Assembly (NCBI GenBank): GCA_019116045.1
Contig: DXCK01000026.1
Location: forward strand, 1-42,174
Length of the DNA: 42,174 bases
Direction: 5' to 3'
Origin: Candidatus Bacteroides merdipullorum
Lineage (GTDB): Bacteria; Bacteroidota; Bacteroidia; Bacteroidales; Bacteroidaceae
In this document: one piece after another, positions 17,401-25,568 of the stretch
How the letters are laid out: each line of letters opens with the position of its first letter
How positions within the stretch are numbered: the stretch's first letter is position 1
Notes under the pieces: model-generated
The model's database searches: none
What the model saw: only the letters and a program-made list of their open reading frames with translations
Told to the model about the DNA's origin: nothing
Program-made: the position numbers and the translations under genes

Positions 17401-18408
17401 TTCGGACTGTTGCAAGTGCAGCGCATCGTGCAGATGCTGAAGGGACGCATCACGCTCCGCTCCGAAGAAGGGCGCGGCTCGCTCTTCAGCATAGCCCTGC
17501 GCCGCACGGACGAGAGCCCCGTCGCCACCAGGACGGTAACCACCGCCACCGAACACACGGTCCTGCCCCCCGAGCCAGACCGCCCGGAGGAGAAGGAGAG
17601 CGAGGAGAAGTCGCACACGCTGCTCATCGTAGAAGACCATGAAGAGCTGCGGCGATACCTGCGCAAGACCTTCGAGCACGATTACCACATCATCGACGTG
17701 GACGACGGGCAGAAAGCCCTGGAATGTCTGGGCGAGAACTACCCCGACCTCATCCTGTCCGACGTCATGATGCCCGGCCTGAAGGGCGACGAACTGTGCC
17801 GGCGGGTCAAAGCCAATCCCGACACGGCGGGCATCCCCTTCGTACTGCTCACCGCCAAAGCCCAGCACGACGACGTGGTGAAGGGCCTCCAGACCGGGGC
17901 CGACGACTACATCCCCAAACCCTTCAGCACGGAAATACTGAAGCTGAAAGTGCAAGGGCTCATAGACACCCGCGACCGCCTGCGGCGTTACTACATGAGC
18001 CAGACGCTGAAAGACACTGGCGACAGCCGCCTGACCGACGCCGACGACACCGCCGTCTCGGCCGAGCCGGAACCTGTGCACAATGAAAGCGACCAACGCT
18101 TCATCAGACAAGCCACCCGAGTCGTCGCCGAACACATGGCCGACCCTGACTTCGACATCAACGCCCTGTGCCGCGAGATGGCCATGAGCCGCACCCTGTT
18201 CTACAGCCGCCTGAAGTCACTCACCGGCAACGGCCCCCAGGAGTTCATCCGCCTCATCCGCCTGAACCGTGCCGCCGAACTGCTGCGCCAGGGCCTCAGC
18301 GTCACCGACGCCGCCGCCGACACGGGCTTTGCCAATGTCAAGTACTTCAGCTCCCTCTTCAAGAAGCAATACGGCGTGCAGCCCAGCAAGTATACCGGCC
18401 ACGAATAG
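14461..18408 (+). CDS. Hybrid two-component system regulator (sensor kinase, receiver and AraC domain in one chain)
   Basis: A 1315-residue HTCS protein of the type that senses glycan fragments in the periplasm and activates an adjacent susCD locus. In order: signal peptide (1-24); two seven-bladed beta-propeller-like repeats rich in GNIWTGSYSGG- and GDIWVGALNGS-type motifs (about 30-680); a Y_Y_Y domain (about 690-755); one transmembrane helix (about 757-781); the histidine kinase with phospho-acceptor His803 in VHNIRTP, N-box NLLSNACKYTP near 916, DDGIGIP and GTGFGLLQV; a receiver with Asp1101 in LSDVMMPG and Lys1153 in PKPF; and a C-terminal AraC helix-turn-helix (about 1212-1315) ending GVQPSKYTGHE. 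All catalytic residues are intact. HNIRTP replaces the classical HELRTP, as is common in this class. Confidence 0.96.
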   Translation: MNIIRFITYLLLTILTGISGQIQALVHENIFNIKYIGLPEGLSDLRVYSIIEDKDGVIWIATKAGIDRYNGHSMKNYTLAGDYRYGDMAGRCIKLLYDDRSGLWAYDNTGKVFHYSIENDRFELILHLSHYTHTNVILNDLYFDQDETLWLGSNLGLYKQEKNGNVQQVLDGYFVGAIISTGKALYVGTTQGTLRLMPDGQAVSVSRGDISSLHYDQAKNELWAGTFNSGLLVIDLSTGDIHTLNKPESVFLRPIRDITPYDDVTTLLGIDGGGVWSVDRSLKTAKLLMNAEDDSPNVLKNNGIYAVTKDRQGNIWTGSYSGGVSASILLSFPIQTFVHKRGTTQSLANNNVNDIKEGDNGDLWFATDNGISILDATTGRWRHELKGTVVVNLGKGTDGSVWATTYGNGLYCLNPEGHVIRHLTQQNGLSTNYVFSVKQDAEGDIWVGALNGSLQLFSHDGRLKHTYEDIHESMSLAEVDKYHMAAGTTNGFFLVDKRNHSKRHYATTSEWERHEVNTYITAMLFNDDHTVWLGTEGGGINLYNMQDGTVKTYTNRDGLPSNDVYSLQRDSRGRLWASTRKGIAIMDDGRISSLNYVEDVEKVYNKSSFTCLSNGEFVYGSTEGAILIDPAAISVNDYQAPLRFTGVITTWHDAEEAEQLPPRLYHMITEGNVSLDYAHNTFTVTFEAINYRFRHDIVYQYMLDGYEKTWNSPTPEGEARYIRVSPGSYQLKVRCLRQSDGKVMVERTLHIEISQPWWNSWWAWMLYACLVGSLFWFILQYKSNHLQKKYDEDKIQFFINTVHNIRTPVTLIMAPLEDLQKEQGLSADARYFIKAARSNTRRLNTLVTQLLEFEKIDMGQKQLSLIPLRLNDILEEEAANFRTYCEKKGVQLKVSVPDEEVCTLASIHLMEMLLDNLLSNACKYTPGGGHVSLRLSATRHKAIIEVEDDGIGIPRKAQKHLFHKAGRLENARQMTEEGTGFGLLQVQRIVQMLKGRITLRSEEGRGSLFSIALRRTDESPVATRTVTTATEHTVLPPEPDRPEEKESEEKSHTLLIVEDHEELRRYLRKTFEHDYHIIDVDDGQKALECLGENYPDLILSDVMMPGLKGDELCRRVKANPDTAGIPFVLLTAKAQHDDVVKGLQTGADDYIPKPFSTEILKLKVQGLIDTRDRLRRYYMSQTLKDTGDSRLTDADDTAVSAEPEPVHNESDQRFIRQATRVVAEHMADPDFDINALCREMAMSRTLFYSRLKSLTGNGPQEFIRLIRLNRAAELLRQGLSVTDAAADTGFANVKYFSSLFKKQYGVQPSKYTGHE

Positions 18409-18451
18409 CCCCTCCACGCCCGCGCTCACCCCATCCTTCACCCACGCTCAA

Positions 18452-18491
18452 GCCCCTGAATAGGAAGCGTTCAGCCTCCCTATCCAGGGGC
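18452..18491 (+). terminator. Hairpin after the hybrid regulator gene
   Basis: GCCCCTG-a-ATAGG (18452-18464) pairs with CCTAT-c-CAGGGGC (18479-18491), 12 base pairs with one mismatch. It lies 43 bp after the regulator stop codon. No T-run follows, so it may be a factor-assisted terminator or a 3'-end stabilising hairpin and not a standard intrinsic terminator. Confidence 0.5.
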
Positions 18492-18524
18492 AGCGTGGCT
18501 ACGTATCCATAGGCTACTTACCCG

Positions 18525-18660
18525 CATATCCCACGTGGAATATACTTCATATCTCACATGGAATAGAAAACATATCTCATGTGAGATAGGAAATATATCT
18601 CACATGGAATAAGAAACTTATCCCACGTGGAATAATAAGCTTATTCCACTTGAGATATGC
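18525..18660. repeat. Tandem palindromic array C, 6 units of 23 bp
   Basis: Units start at 18525, 18548, 18571, 18594, 18617 and 18640, exactly 23 bp apart. Each has the form TAT(C/T)(T/C)CA followed by a near-complementary arm. Unit 3 is a perfect palindrome, TATCTCA-tg-TGAGATA. Units 1 and 5 centre on CCACGTGG. Units 2 and 4 combine one arm of each kind (CTCACATGGAAT). The array lies about 140 bp upstream of the candidate operator. A role in susC control is possible, but comparable arrays at unrelated junctions argue for a general phenomenon. Confidence 0.85.
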
Positions 18661-18800
18661 ACGACAACTGGGTGCGGTGTCGAAGGCACACTGCCTCTGA
18701 CTCCTGGGCATAGCAGAAAGCATCTCCCCAGCCTCAGCCCCCCGGAAGAGACGCCCGCCATCGCCCCGAACGAGGCAAAAAGACACGGAAAAGCCACAAA

Positions 18801-18839
18801 TGTCAGCTTTCAAACCCCATTTGTCAGCTATCAAACCCC
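18801..18839 (+). promoter_or_regulatory. Candidate operator: two 18-bp direct repeats 21 bp apart
   Basis: TGTCAGCTTTCAAACCCC at 18801-18818 and TGTCAGCTATCAAACCCC at 18822-18839 are 17/18 identical. Their 21-bp offset is two turns of the DNA helix, so both copies present the same face. The second copy ends 18 bp before the putative -7 box, which places it over the usual -33 region. AraC-family proteins commonly bind direct repeats of about this size and spacing next to the promoter. The natural candidate to bind is the AraC domain of the hybrid regulator encoded just upstream; this link is an inference. Confidence 0.65.
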
Positions 18840-18857
18840 CATTCCGCCCATATTTAC

Positions 18858-18865
18858 CATCTTTG
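18858..18865 (+). promoter_or_regulatory. Possible -7 box for the susC transcript
   Basis: CATCTTTG differs from TAnnTTTG at the first base. It follows the direct repeats closely, as expected for an activator-dependent promoter lacking a good -33 element. It implies a leader of about 160 nt before susC. Confidence 0.4.
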
Positions 18866-19032
18866 CGCCAACAACGAAGAAAATGAAAAACATTGTTCAA
18901 CCCTGTAAATACCATGCCTACGCCATGTGCAGAATCACTTAACACCCCCAATCCAAGCGTCCCCGCACGAAGAAGCTGCGGCACGCACACACGTTCTACT
19001 CTTTTTTAATAGAGAAATCTTAATTCATTGTT

Positions 19033-22000
19033 ATGAACACACATTCCATGAAGAAAATGAAAAATTGTAAGCAAGTGTTGCTATGCGGCACCCTGTCCCT
19101 CTGCCTGTTGGGGGGCATCCCGCAAATCGTGGCAACAGCAGCGGCAGACACATTGTCTGCCCAGCAAGAAGGTAAGAAAGTAACAGGTACAGTAACCGAC
19201 GCCATGGGTCCCGTTATCGGCGCCTCGGTCATGGTAAAAGGCACCACCACCGGGTCGCTGACCGACATCGACGGTAACTTCACGCTGACCGCCCCGCGGG
19301 GCGCTACGCTGGTCATCAGCTACATCGGCTACAAGACCGTAGAAGTCAAAGTGGGCGACGGCCCCGTCAACGTGACCCTGGAAGAAGACACCAAACTGCT
19401 GGACGAGGTGGTAGTCACAGCCCTCGGTATCAAACGCGAACGTAAAGCCCTGGGTTACGGCGTAGACGAAGTAAAAGGCGAAGCTCTGACCAAAGCGAAA
19501 GAGACGAACGTCATCAACTCCATGGCCGGCCGCGTGCCTGGACTCGTAGTCAGTCAGACCGCCGGCGGCCCCTCGGGCTCAACCCGCGTCATCCTGCGCG
19601 GTAGCACCGAAATGACCGGCAACAACCAGCCGCTCTACGTCATCGACGGCGTACCCCTGGACAACACCAACTACGGCAGCGCCGGACAATACGGCGGCTT
19701 CGACCTGGGCGACGGCATCTCCAGCATCAACCCCGATGACATCGAAACCATGTCCGTACTGAAAGGCCCCGCCGCATCAGCCCTCTACGGTAGCCGCGCC
19801 AGCCACGGCGTCATCCTCATCACCACCAAGAAAGCCGGCAAAGAGCACTTCGGCGTGGAAATCAACAGCACCACCACCTTCGAGACCATGCTGGCCAAGT
19901 GGGACGACCTACAACAAATCTACGGCATGGGTAACGACGGCTCGTACAGCGTCAACGCCACCTCCAGCACCAACATGAGCTGGGGACCGAAAGCCGACGG
20001 CGGCAACCTGCTGACCTATTTCGACGGCGTACAACGCCCCTACCTCATTATCCCCGACAACATCTCCGGCTTCTTCCGCACTGGTCTGACAGCCACCAAC
20101 TCGGCCATCATCAGCGCCAACAGCGGCAAGACAGGCATGCGTTTCACCTTTACCGACATGCGCAACCGCGACATCGTGCCCAACAGCAACATGAGCCGCG
20201 ACATCTTCAACCTGCGCGTCAACAGCTCCTTGGGGAAAGTAGATGTAGACGCAAGTGCCAACTACACACGCGAGTTCGTGAAGAACCGTCCCGCCCTGGG
20301 CGACGACAAGGCCAACATCGGTAAAAACCTCATGACCCTGGCCACCACCTACGACCAGGCCTGGCTGGCCACCTATCAGGACGAGAACGGCGAATACTCC
20401 AACTGGAACGGCATGGACCCCTACAATACCAATCCGTACTGGGACATCTACAAGAACAACAACAACTCCAACAAAGACTCCTTCCGCTTCAACGGAAAAG
20501 CCGTGTGGAACATCACCCCGAAACTGAAGCTGCAAGGCACCGTGGGCGCCGAGCTGAATTACTTCACCTTCAGCGACTTCCGCGCTCCCACGACTCCTGG
20601 TTACGAAGCCGGCCGTTACCAAATCAGTAACTTCCGCAACCGCATGTACAACTTCGAACTGCTGGCCTTGTACAGCGACACATGGGGCGACTTCGACTTC
20701 AACGCTACATTGGGCGCCAACTTATACAAGGTGAACAACAAGACCACCATCACCACCGCACAAGACATGCAGATACGCGACGTCATCGCCATCATGAGCT
20801 TCAACGAAGTCAGCGTCGAAGAAAGCAGCTACCGCAAGCAAATCAACTCGCTCTACGGTGCCGTCAACGTAGGCTGGAAACACCTCGTCTACCTGGATGC
20901 CACGCTGCGCGGAGACCAATCTTCCACATTGCCCCTCAACAACAATGTCTACATCTATCCCTCATTCTCGGGCAGCTTCGTGTTCTCAGAGTTAATTAAG
21001 AAACCCGACCTCCTTCCTTATGGCAAGTTCCGCTTGTCATGGGCACAAGTAGGTAGTGACACGAACCCCTACCAGTTAGGCCTGACTTATACAAAGTCCA
21101 AGTTCACTTATCCCGGCTACACCATCGGTTATATCAACAACAGCAATATTCCTAACAAAGACCTGAAACCGACCAAGACTAACTCTTTCGAAATGGGTCT
21201 GGAACTGAAGTTCTTGAACAACCGTTTAGGACTGGACTTCACCTACTACACGCAAAACAGTAAAAACCAAATCCTGAACATGGCCAGCTCGTGGACAACG
21301 GGCTATAACTACCGCCTAATCAATGCCGGTGAAATCGAGAACAAAGGTGTGGAAATCGCCCTCAACACACGCCCCATCGAAACGAAAGACTTCTCTTGGG
21401 ACTTGAACTTCAACTTCTCGAAGAACACCAACAAAGTGAAGAAACTGGTAGACGGCATGGATATGTTTGAACTGGAAAAAGCTACTTGGTTGAACGTATC
21501 AGTAGTAGCCATGGAAGGCCAGAACTATGGCGCCATTGTAGGCCCCGACTTCGTGCGCAATGAAAATGGCGATATCCTCATCGACCCAAGTACCGGTCTG
21601 CCGCAATATGACACATCCAACCACGTACTGGGCAATGCCTCTTGGGACTGGACAGGTGGTGTGTACACCAACTTCCGCTGGAAAGACCTCTCGTTGTCTG
21701 CCGTATTCGACGTAAAAGTAGGTGCAGACCTCTACTCACAAACAGCACGTGCACTTCACGAAACAGGTAAAGCCACTGCCACATTGGCCGGACGCGAAGC
21801 CTGGTACAAATCGGAAGAAGCCCGCAAGCAAGCTGGCATTGCACAAGGCAGTGCAGACTGGACACCGACAGGCGGTTTCGTTGCTCCGGGCGTCATCGAC
21901 AACGGCGATGGCACCTACCGTCCCAACGACATCATCATCAACCCGGAAGACTACTGGATGAGCGTCTGCCGCAATGCTCCTTCGATGTTCATCTACGATA

Positions 22001-22251
22001 ACTCGTACGTGAAGTGCCGCGAAATCACGCTGAGCTATACTGTTCCGCAAGCTTGGCTGACGAAAGCGTTGAAAAATGTCGTGAAAGGCTGTACGCTGTC
22101 ATTCGTTGCACGCAACCCGTTCATCGTATGGAAGAACATCAAGAACATCGACCCGGATTCGAACTACAATAACTCGTCCGGTATGGGTCTGGAATACGGT
22201 TCACTGCCTTCGCGCAAGAGCTATGGTTTCAACGTCAACCTGAAATTCTAA
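19033..22251 (+). CDS. SusC/RagA-family TonB-dependent outer membrane transporter
   Basis: A 1072-residue outer membrane protein that should import oligosaccharides or another ligand with energy from TonB. Signal peptide at about 1-37; carboxypeptidase-regulatory-like domain at about 50-130 (KVTGTVTDAMGPVIGASVMVKG); then LDEVVVTALGIKRERKALGYG, the hallmark SusC segment at the TonB box; plug with NQPLYVIDGVPLDN and SVLKGPAASALYGSRASHGV; and a 22-strand barrel ending in LKF with a terminal Phe. No N-terminal STN/secretin domain is seen, so sigma/anti-sigma signalling is unlikely, which fits control by the hybrid regulator. ATGs at 19033 and 19048 are both possible starts. susD follows after 43 bp. 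Confidence 0.95.
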   Translation: MNTHSMKKMKNCKQVLLCGTLSLCLLGGIPQIVATAAADTLSAQQEGKKVTGTVTDAMGPVIGASVMVKGTTTGSLTDIDGNFTLTAPRGATLVISYIGYKTVEVKVGDGPVNVTLEEDTKLLDEVVVTALGIKRERKALGYGVDEVKGEALTKAKETNVINSMAGRVPGLVVSQTAGGPSGSTRVILRGSTEMTGNNQPLYVIDGVPLDNTNYGSAGQYGGFDLGDGISSINPDDIETMSVLKGPAASALYGSRASHGVILITTKKAGKEHFGVEINSTTTFETMLAKWDDLQQIYGMGNDGSYSVNATSSTNMSWGPKADGGNLLTYFDGVQRPYLIIPDNISGFFRTGLTATNSAIISANSGKTGMRFTFTDMRNRDIVPNSNMSRDIFNLRVNSSLGKVDVDASANYTREFVKNRPALGDDKANIGKNLMTLATTYDQAWLATYQDENGEYSNWNGMDPYNTNPYWDIYKNNNNSNKDSFRFNGKAVWNITPKLKLQGTVGAELNYFTFSDFRAPTTPGYEAGRYQISNFRNRMYNFELLALYSDTWGDFDFNATLGANLYKVNNKTTITTAQDMQIRDVIAIMSFNEVSVEESSYRKQINSLYGAVNVGWKHLVYLDATLRGDQSSTLPLNNNVYIYPSFSGSFVFSELIKKPDLLPYGKFRLSWAQVGSDTNPYQLGLTYTKSKFTYPGYTIGYINNSNIPNKDLKPTKTNSFEMGLELKFLNNRLGLDFTYYTQNSKNQILNMASSWTTGYNYRLINAGEIENKGVEIALNTRPIETKDFSWDLNFNFSKNTNKVKKLVDGMDMFELEKATWLNVSVVAMEGQNYGAIVGPDFVRNENGDILIDPSTGLPQYDTSNHVLGNASWDWTGGVYTNFRWKDLSLSAVFDVKVGADLYSQTARALHETGKATATLAGREAWYKSEEARKQAGIAQGSADWTPTGGFVAPGVIDNGDGTYRPNDIIINPEDYWMSVCRNAPSMFIYDNSYVKCREITLSYTVPQAWLTKALKNVVKGCTLSFVARNPFIVWKNIKNIDPDSNYNNSSGMGLEYGSLPSRKSYGFNVNLKF

Positions 22252-22294
22252 GACACGATTCTTATACATATATTAATATATAAAGGATAAAGTA

Positions 22295-23971
22295 ATGAAA
22301 CACTATCAAACCTATATAGCAGCACTCTTGACGGCCTGCACCATGGGATTCACAGCGTGCAGTGACGAACATATGGAAGGCATGAACACCGACCCGTCAA
22401 AAGTTACCACCATTGACCCCAACGCCCAGCTTACCATGGCTGAACTGCAAACGTATGGCGACTTGGACATGGTGAACCAATATCGTAACTACATCTATGG
22501 TTTCAGCCAACACCTCATGGGTTGTTGGAACACATCGAACTATGCTGGACGCCACACATTGGACAACAGCCAGATGATGCTCATTTGGGTGGACATTTAT
22601 ACCAAGAGCCTTAAAAACGTAGTCGACGGCATTTATCGCACCAACGACGACCCGACGAAAGTCAACATCAATTCCGCCTTACGCATCTATCGCGTGTATT
22701 TGGCTTCTATTCTGACAGATATCTACGGCGACATTCCTTATAGTGAAGCTTGCCTGGGCTATCTGGAAGGAATACAAACCCCGAAGTTCGACACACAGGA
22801 AGAAATCTATAACAGTTTCTTCACCGAACTGGCCGATGCCGGCAGCAAACTGAGTGTTACAGGAGACGATATCACAGGAGACGTCATTTACAATGGAGAC
22901 GTGGCAAAATGGAAGAAATTGGCCAATTCCTTGCGTTTGCGTTTCGCCATGCGCCTTTCGAAAGTGAACCCGCAAAAGGCACAGCAGGAGTTTGAAAGCG
23001 CCTTGCAAGACAATGGTGGCATTTTCGAAAGTGCCGATGACGATGCTTTCGTCCAGCACATGGAGGTCGCCTTCAGCTTTGCCGGCGATGCTTACCAGGA
23101 CTATCGAGGCAATGCTCTGATGATTTTGTTCTACGGTAATGACCCGAAAAACAACCAGACATATATCTGTTCTACGTTCTACAACCAGATGAACAACACG
23201 GGTGACCCGCGCACTCACCGCATCGCACGTTTCTATTACGACGAGCTTATGAGCACGACCGACCCCAGCGGCCGTGTAGACCTGACCGACGAAGTATTGA
23301 CGGAACATCCTGACTTGGTACAGCCCTGCGATCCGGGTGCTTTCTGGTACGACCCATGGCCACAAGGTTATGAAAGTGAACAAATCGGCGAGATGGCCAA
23401 GACAAACCCGGCAATCACCAAGACATTCTTGGATAAGGAATGTTTGCCGAAACTGGCCACTAACTTCTTGGATTCGGAACATCCGGGCATGATTATAACT
23501 TATGCCGAAACCCGCTTCCTGCTGGCAGAAGCCAAACAAAATGGTTGGAACGTGAGCGGCACGGTATCAGACTTGTACAACGAGGGTGTGCGTGCTTCGA
23601 TGAACATTCTGTCCGACCATTACGGCTGCGACCCCATCACGGATGACGAGTTTAATACTTTCATCCAGAACAACGGAGTGGGCCATGCAGACATTGAAAT
23701 CAGAAGAAATATCAACACGCAGGCATGGATTCTGCACTTCCTCAACCCCAACGAAGCATGGGCCAACCAACGTCGTTCGGGTTATCCGGAACTGAAGTCT
23801 CCGGCAGAATACGGTTTCAGTGCCTTCCTGACCGGTGGACAGGAAATCCCCGTCCGTCTGTGTTACCCCACGCAAGAGTCTTCGTACAACAGTGTACACT
23901 ACAACGAGGCATTGCAACGCATGGGCGGCACCGACAGTTGGTATAACCACGTATGGTGGGACGTTGATTAA
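22295..23971 (+). CDS. SusD/RagB-family outer membrane lipoprotein
   Basis: A 558-residue surface lipoprotein that pairs with the SusC above and binds its ligand. Signal peptide with lipobox FTAC, Cys22. The mature protein reads as the SusD-like group often annotated as nutrient-binding (SusD_2 type): early NYIYGFSQHLMG, the helical core LRIYRVYLASILTDIYGDIPYSEA, then WKKLANSLRLRFAMRLSKV and a C-terminal NPNEAWANQRRSGYPEL-type motif shared by SusD proteins. This branch is also found in loci for non-starch or non-polysaccharide ligands, so the substrate remains open. It lies between susC (43 bp) and the next lipoprotein gene (31 bp), clearly in one operon. Confidence 0.94.
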   Translation: MKHYQTYIAALLTACTMGFTACSDEHMEGMNTDPSKVTTIDPNAQLTMAELQTYGDLDMVNQYRNYIYGFSQHLMGCWNTSNYAGRHTLDNSQMMLIWVDIYTKSLKNVVDGIYRTNDDPTKVNINSALRIYRVYLASILTDIYGDIPYSEACLGYLEGIQTPKFDTQEEIYNSFFTELADAGSKLSVTGDDITGDVIYNGDVAKWKKLANSLRLRFAMRLSKVNPQKAQQEFESALQDNGGIFESADDDAFVQHMEVAFSFAGDAYQDYRGNALMILFYGNDPKNNQTYICSTFYNQMNNTGDPRTHRIARFYYDELMSTTDPSGRVDLTDEVLTEHPDLVQPCDPGAFWYDPWPQGYESEQIGEMAKTNPAITKTFLDKECLPKLATNFLDSEHPGMIITYAETRFLLAEAKQNGWNVSGTVSDLYNEGVRASMNILSDHYGCDPITDDEFNTFIQNNGVGHADIEIRRNINTQAWILHFLNPNEAWANQRRSGYPELKSPAEYGFSAFLTGGQEIPVRLCYPTQESSYNSVHYNEALQRMGGTDSWYNHVWWDVD

Positions 23972-24002
23972 TTGAGTAATAACCCAAAAACAGAACGTTA
24001 AT

Positions 24003-25265
24003 ATGAAAAAGATATATTACTTACTACTCGCCCTGCTGGCTACGGGTTTCACGTTTACAGCCTGCAGCGACGAAGATCCGTTTGAAACTGTATCGGAAAG
24101 CGACTTTCCGATGATTCTCGACCCGGTATTCCCGGACAGACAAAGTGACGGCTCGCTGCCGATAGTGGCCACCCTGAACCGCGACCAGACGTATGAACTG
24201 ACGGCTCGCGTGACACCAAGCGAATATACTACCGTGAAATGGTACGTAGACGGCGTAGAAGTCATGACTGGACTGGAGTTTTCCGCCTTGTTCAAAGCCG
24301 GCACTTACAACCTGAAGATTGTCGCCACGACCACCAACGGCCAGTCAAGCTACCGTGAAGGAACCTTACAGATAGACCCGCTGGATACTGACCCGTGGGC
24401 ATCGACTGTCAATTTCGAACGTATCATTGCTCCAGGCAGCAAGTCACGCTTGTATGGCAATAACCTGAACTTGGTGGAGTATCTCGTCATCGACGGTCAG
24501 CGCATCGACGTGACCTATGTAGACACTGGGAGCGAGAACTACATTGAATACGATGTGCCTGCCAATCTGAGTGACGGAGATTACCGCATCACACTGGGCG
24601 ATAACAGCGGCACGGAATACGGAGGCGGCGTGCTGACCGTTACATCGGGTGCGTTGATGACTTCCGGCTTCAACCGCGTCATCAAAGGCAGCGAATGGGT
24701 GATAACAGGTATCAACCTCGACCAAGTTACGTCACTGACCGTAGGCAGCGAAACGATTACTGAGTTCCTGCGCCAATCACCCACAGAAATCGCGCTGGAT
24801 TGCCCGAACTTAGAAGCAGGAAACTACACGCTGAGCGGACAGACCACCGGCGGCAGCCTGTCATTCTACACGACCAATGGCAACGTGACGGAAACGACGG
24901 TCAACATCACAGAAGAGACAGTGCTGTGGGAAGGCCACCTCTATATCTCGTGGGATATCCCCGATGGCCAGGACGGCCACTTATTCAACATCGTGCCCAA
25001 TCTCATTCCCTTGGAAAGCTACAAAGAGACATTGCAGGTGGGCAGCGTATTGAAAATTGGTTATTCCATCGAATCCAGTGCCGAGTATCACCAGATACAG
25101 CTTACGTATCCGGACTGGGATCCGCGCATCATTTCTGTTGATGTCGCTACGGACGGTGTTTTTGAGTACACTATTACTCAAGAAGTTTATGACGCCATCC
25201 AAAGCGAAGGTGGTCTCATCATCGTGGGCCACGGCTTCTTCTTGGACATGGTAAGCGTCCAATAA
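24003..25265 (+). CDS. Surface lipoprotein with Ig-like domains, probable ligand-binding partner of SusCD
   Basis: A 420-residue lipoprotein: signal peptide then FTACSDED with Cys21. After a short linker come beta-sandwich-like segments: a PKD/Ig-like domain at about 55-120 (ELTARVTPSEYTTVKWYVDG, with GTYNLKIVATTTNG), then two repeats resembling IPT/TIG domains (about 135-215 and 215-300), and a C-terminal jelly-roll-like domain (about 305-420) with WEGHLYISWDIPDGQDG. This layout fits the surface glycan-binding proteins encoded third in susCD operons. No catalytic motif is seen. A strong terminator 28 bp downstream closes the operon, so no enzyme is co-transcribed. Confidence 0.85.
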   Translation: MKKIYYLLLALLATGFTFTACSDEDPFETVSESDFPMILDPVFPDRQSDGSLPIVATLNRDQTYELTARVTPSEYTTVKWYVDGVEVMTGLEFSALFKAGTYNLKIVATTTNGQSSYREGTLQIDPLDTDPWASTVNFERIIAPGSKSRLYGNNLNLVEYLVIDGQRIDVTYVDTGSENYIEYDVPANLSDGDYRITLGDNSGTEYGGGVLTVTSGALMTSGFNRVIKGSEWVITGINLDQVTSLTVGSETITEFLRQSPTEIALDCPNLEAGNYTLSGQTTGGSLSFYTTNGNVTETTVNITEETVLWEGHLYISWDIPDGQDGHLFNIVPNLIPLESYKETLQVGSVLKIGYSIESSAEYHQIQLTYPDWDPRIISVDVATDGVFEYTITQEVYDAIQSEGGLIIVGHGFFLDMVSVQ

Positions 25266-25293
25266 AGACGCTTTGTCACAATAGGGTTGTTGG

Positions 25294-25328
25294 AGAGGGT
25301 GTGTCGAGAGGACACGCCCTCTTTTTTT
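25294..25328 (+). terminator. Intrinsic terminator of the susCD operon
   Basis: AGAGGGTGTGTC (25294-25305) pairs with GACACGCCCTCT (25311-25322), a 12-bp stem including one G-U pair, with a 5-nt loop and a run of seven T (25322-25328). It lies 28 bp after the stop codon of the third lipoprotein gene. Confidence 0.92.
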
Positions 25329-25406
25329 GCATCCCCGCCTCGGATTGGTCTTTCCGACCTATGTATCAATACTTTACCATACAGCCCTCCGAAGCCTGGC
25401 CCCGTG

Positions 25407-25472
25407 CGGACAAGAAGCTGCTTCTTCACGGACAAGGGGCACGGCTCTTCCGAACAAGCAGGACGCGCCTTC
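25407..25472 (+). repeat. Degenerate 22-bp array, 3 units
   Basis: Units start CGGACAAG at 25407, CGGACAAG at 25429 and CGAACAAG at 25451, exactly 22 bp apart, each followed by a variable stretch and CTTC. Unit 1 contains the perfect palindrome AAGAAGC-t-GCTTCTT. The same unit type occurs on the minus strand at 7683-7770, some 18 kb away. Confidence 0.6.
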
Positions 25473-25560
25473 TGCGCTGGGTTTGCCCCGGCCGTACACT
25501 CTTTTCAGACTGATTCTAATATTTTAGCCTAAATGTCCTCCGTTTTTCAAGACTTTTTCC

Positions 25561-25568
25561 TACCTTTA
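25561..25568 (+). promoter_or_regulatory. Possible -7 box for recJ-recQ
   Basis: TACCTTTA differs from TAnnTTTG only at the last base. It is the best promoter candidate in the gap before recJ and would give a leader of about 130 nt. Confidence 0.35.

Larger units (their letters stand above)
18409..19032. other. 624-bp regulatory gap between the hybrid regulator and susC
   Basis: No supported gene lies here. From left to right it holds a stable hairpin (18452-18491), a 23-bp palindromic array (18525-18660), two direct repeats 21 bp apart (18801-18839), a promoter-like CATCTTTG (18858-18865) and an apparent untranslated leader of about 160 nt before susC. The short minus-strand frame at 18577-18990 crosses the repeats and has no recognisable domain. 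Confidence 0.7.

Noticed and set aside
18577..18990. 137-aa minus-strand frame in the susC control region
   Set aside because: It crosses the 23-bp array and the operator-like repeats, has no known domain and no promoter.
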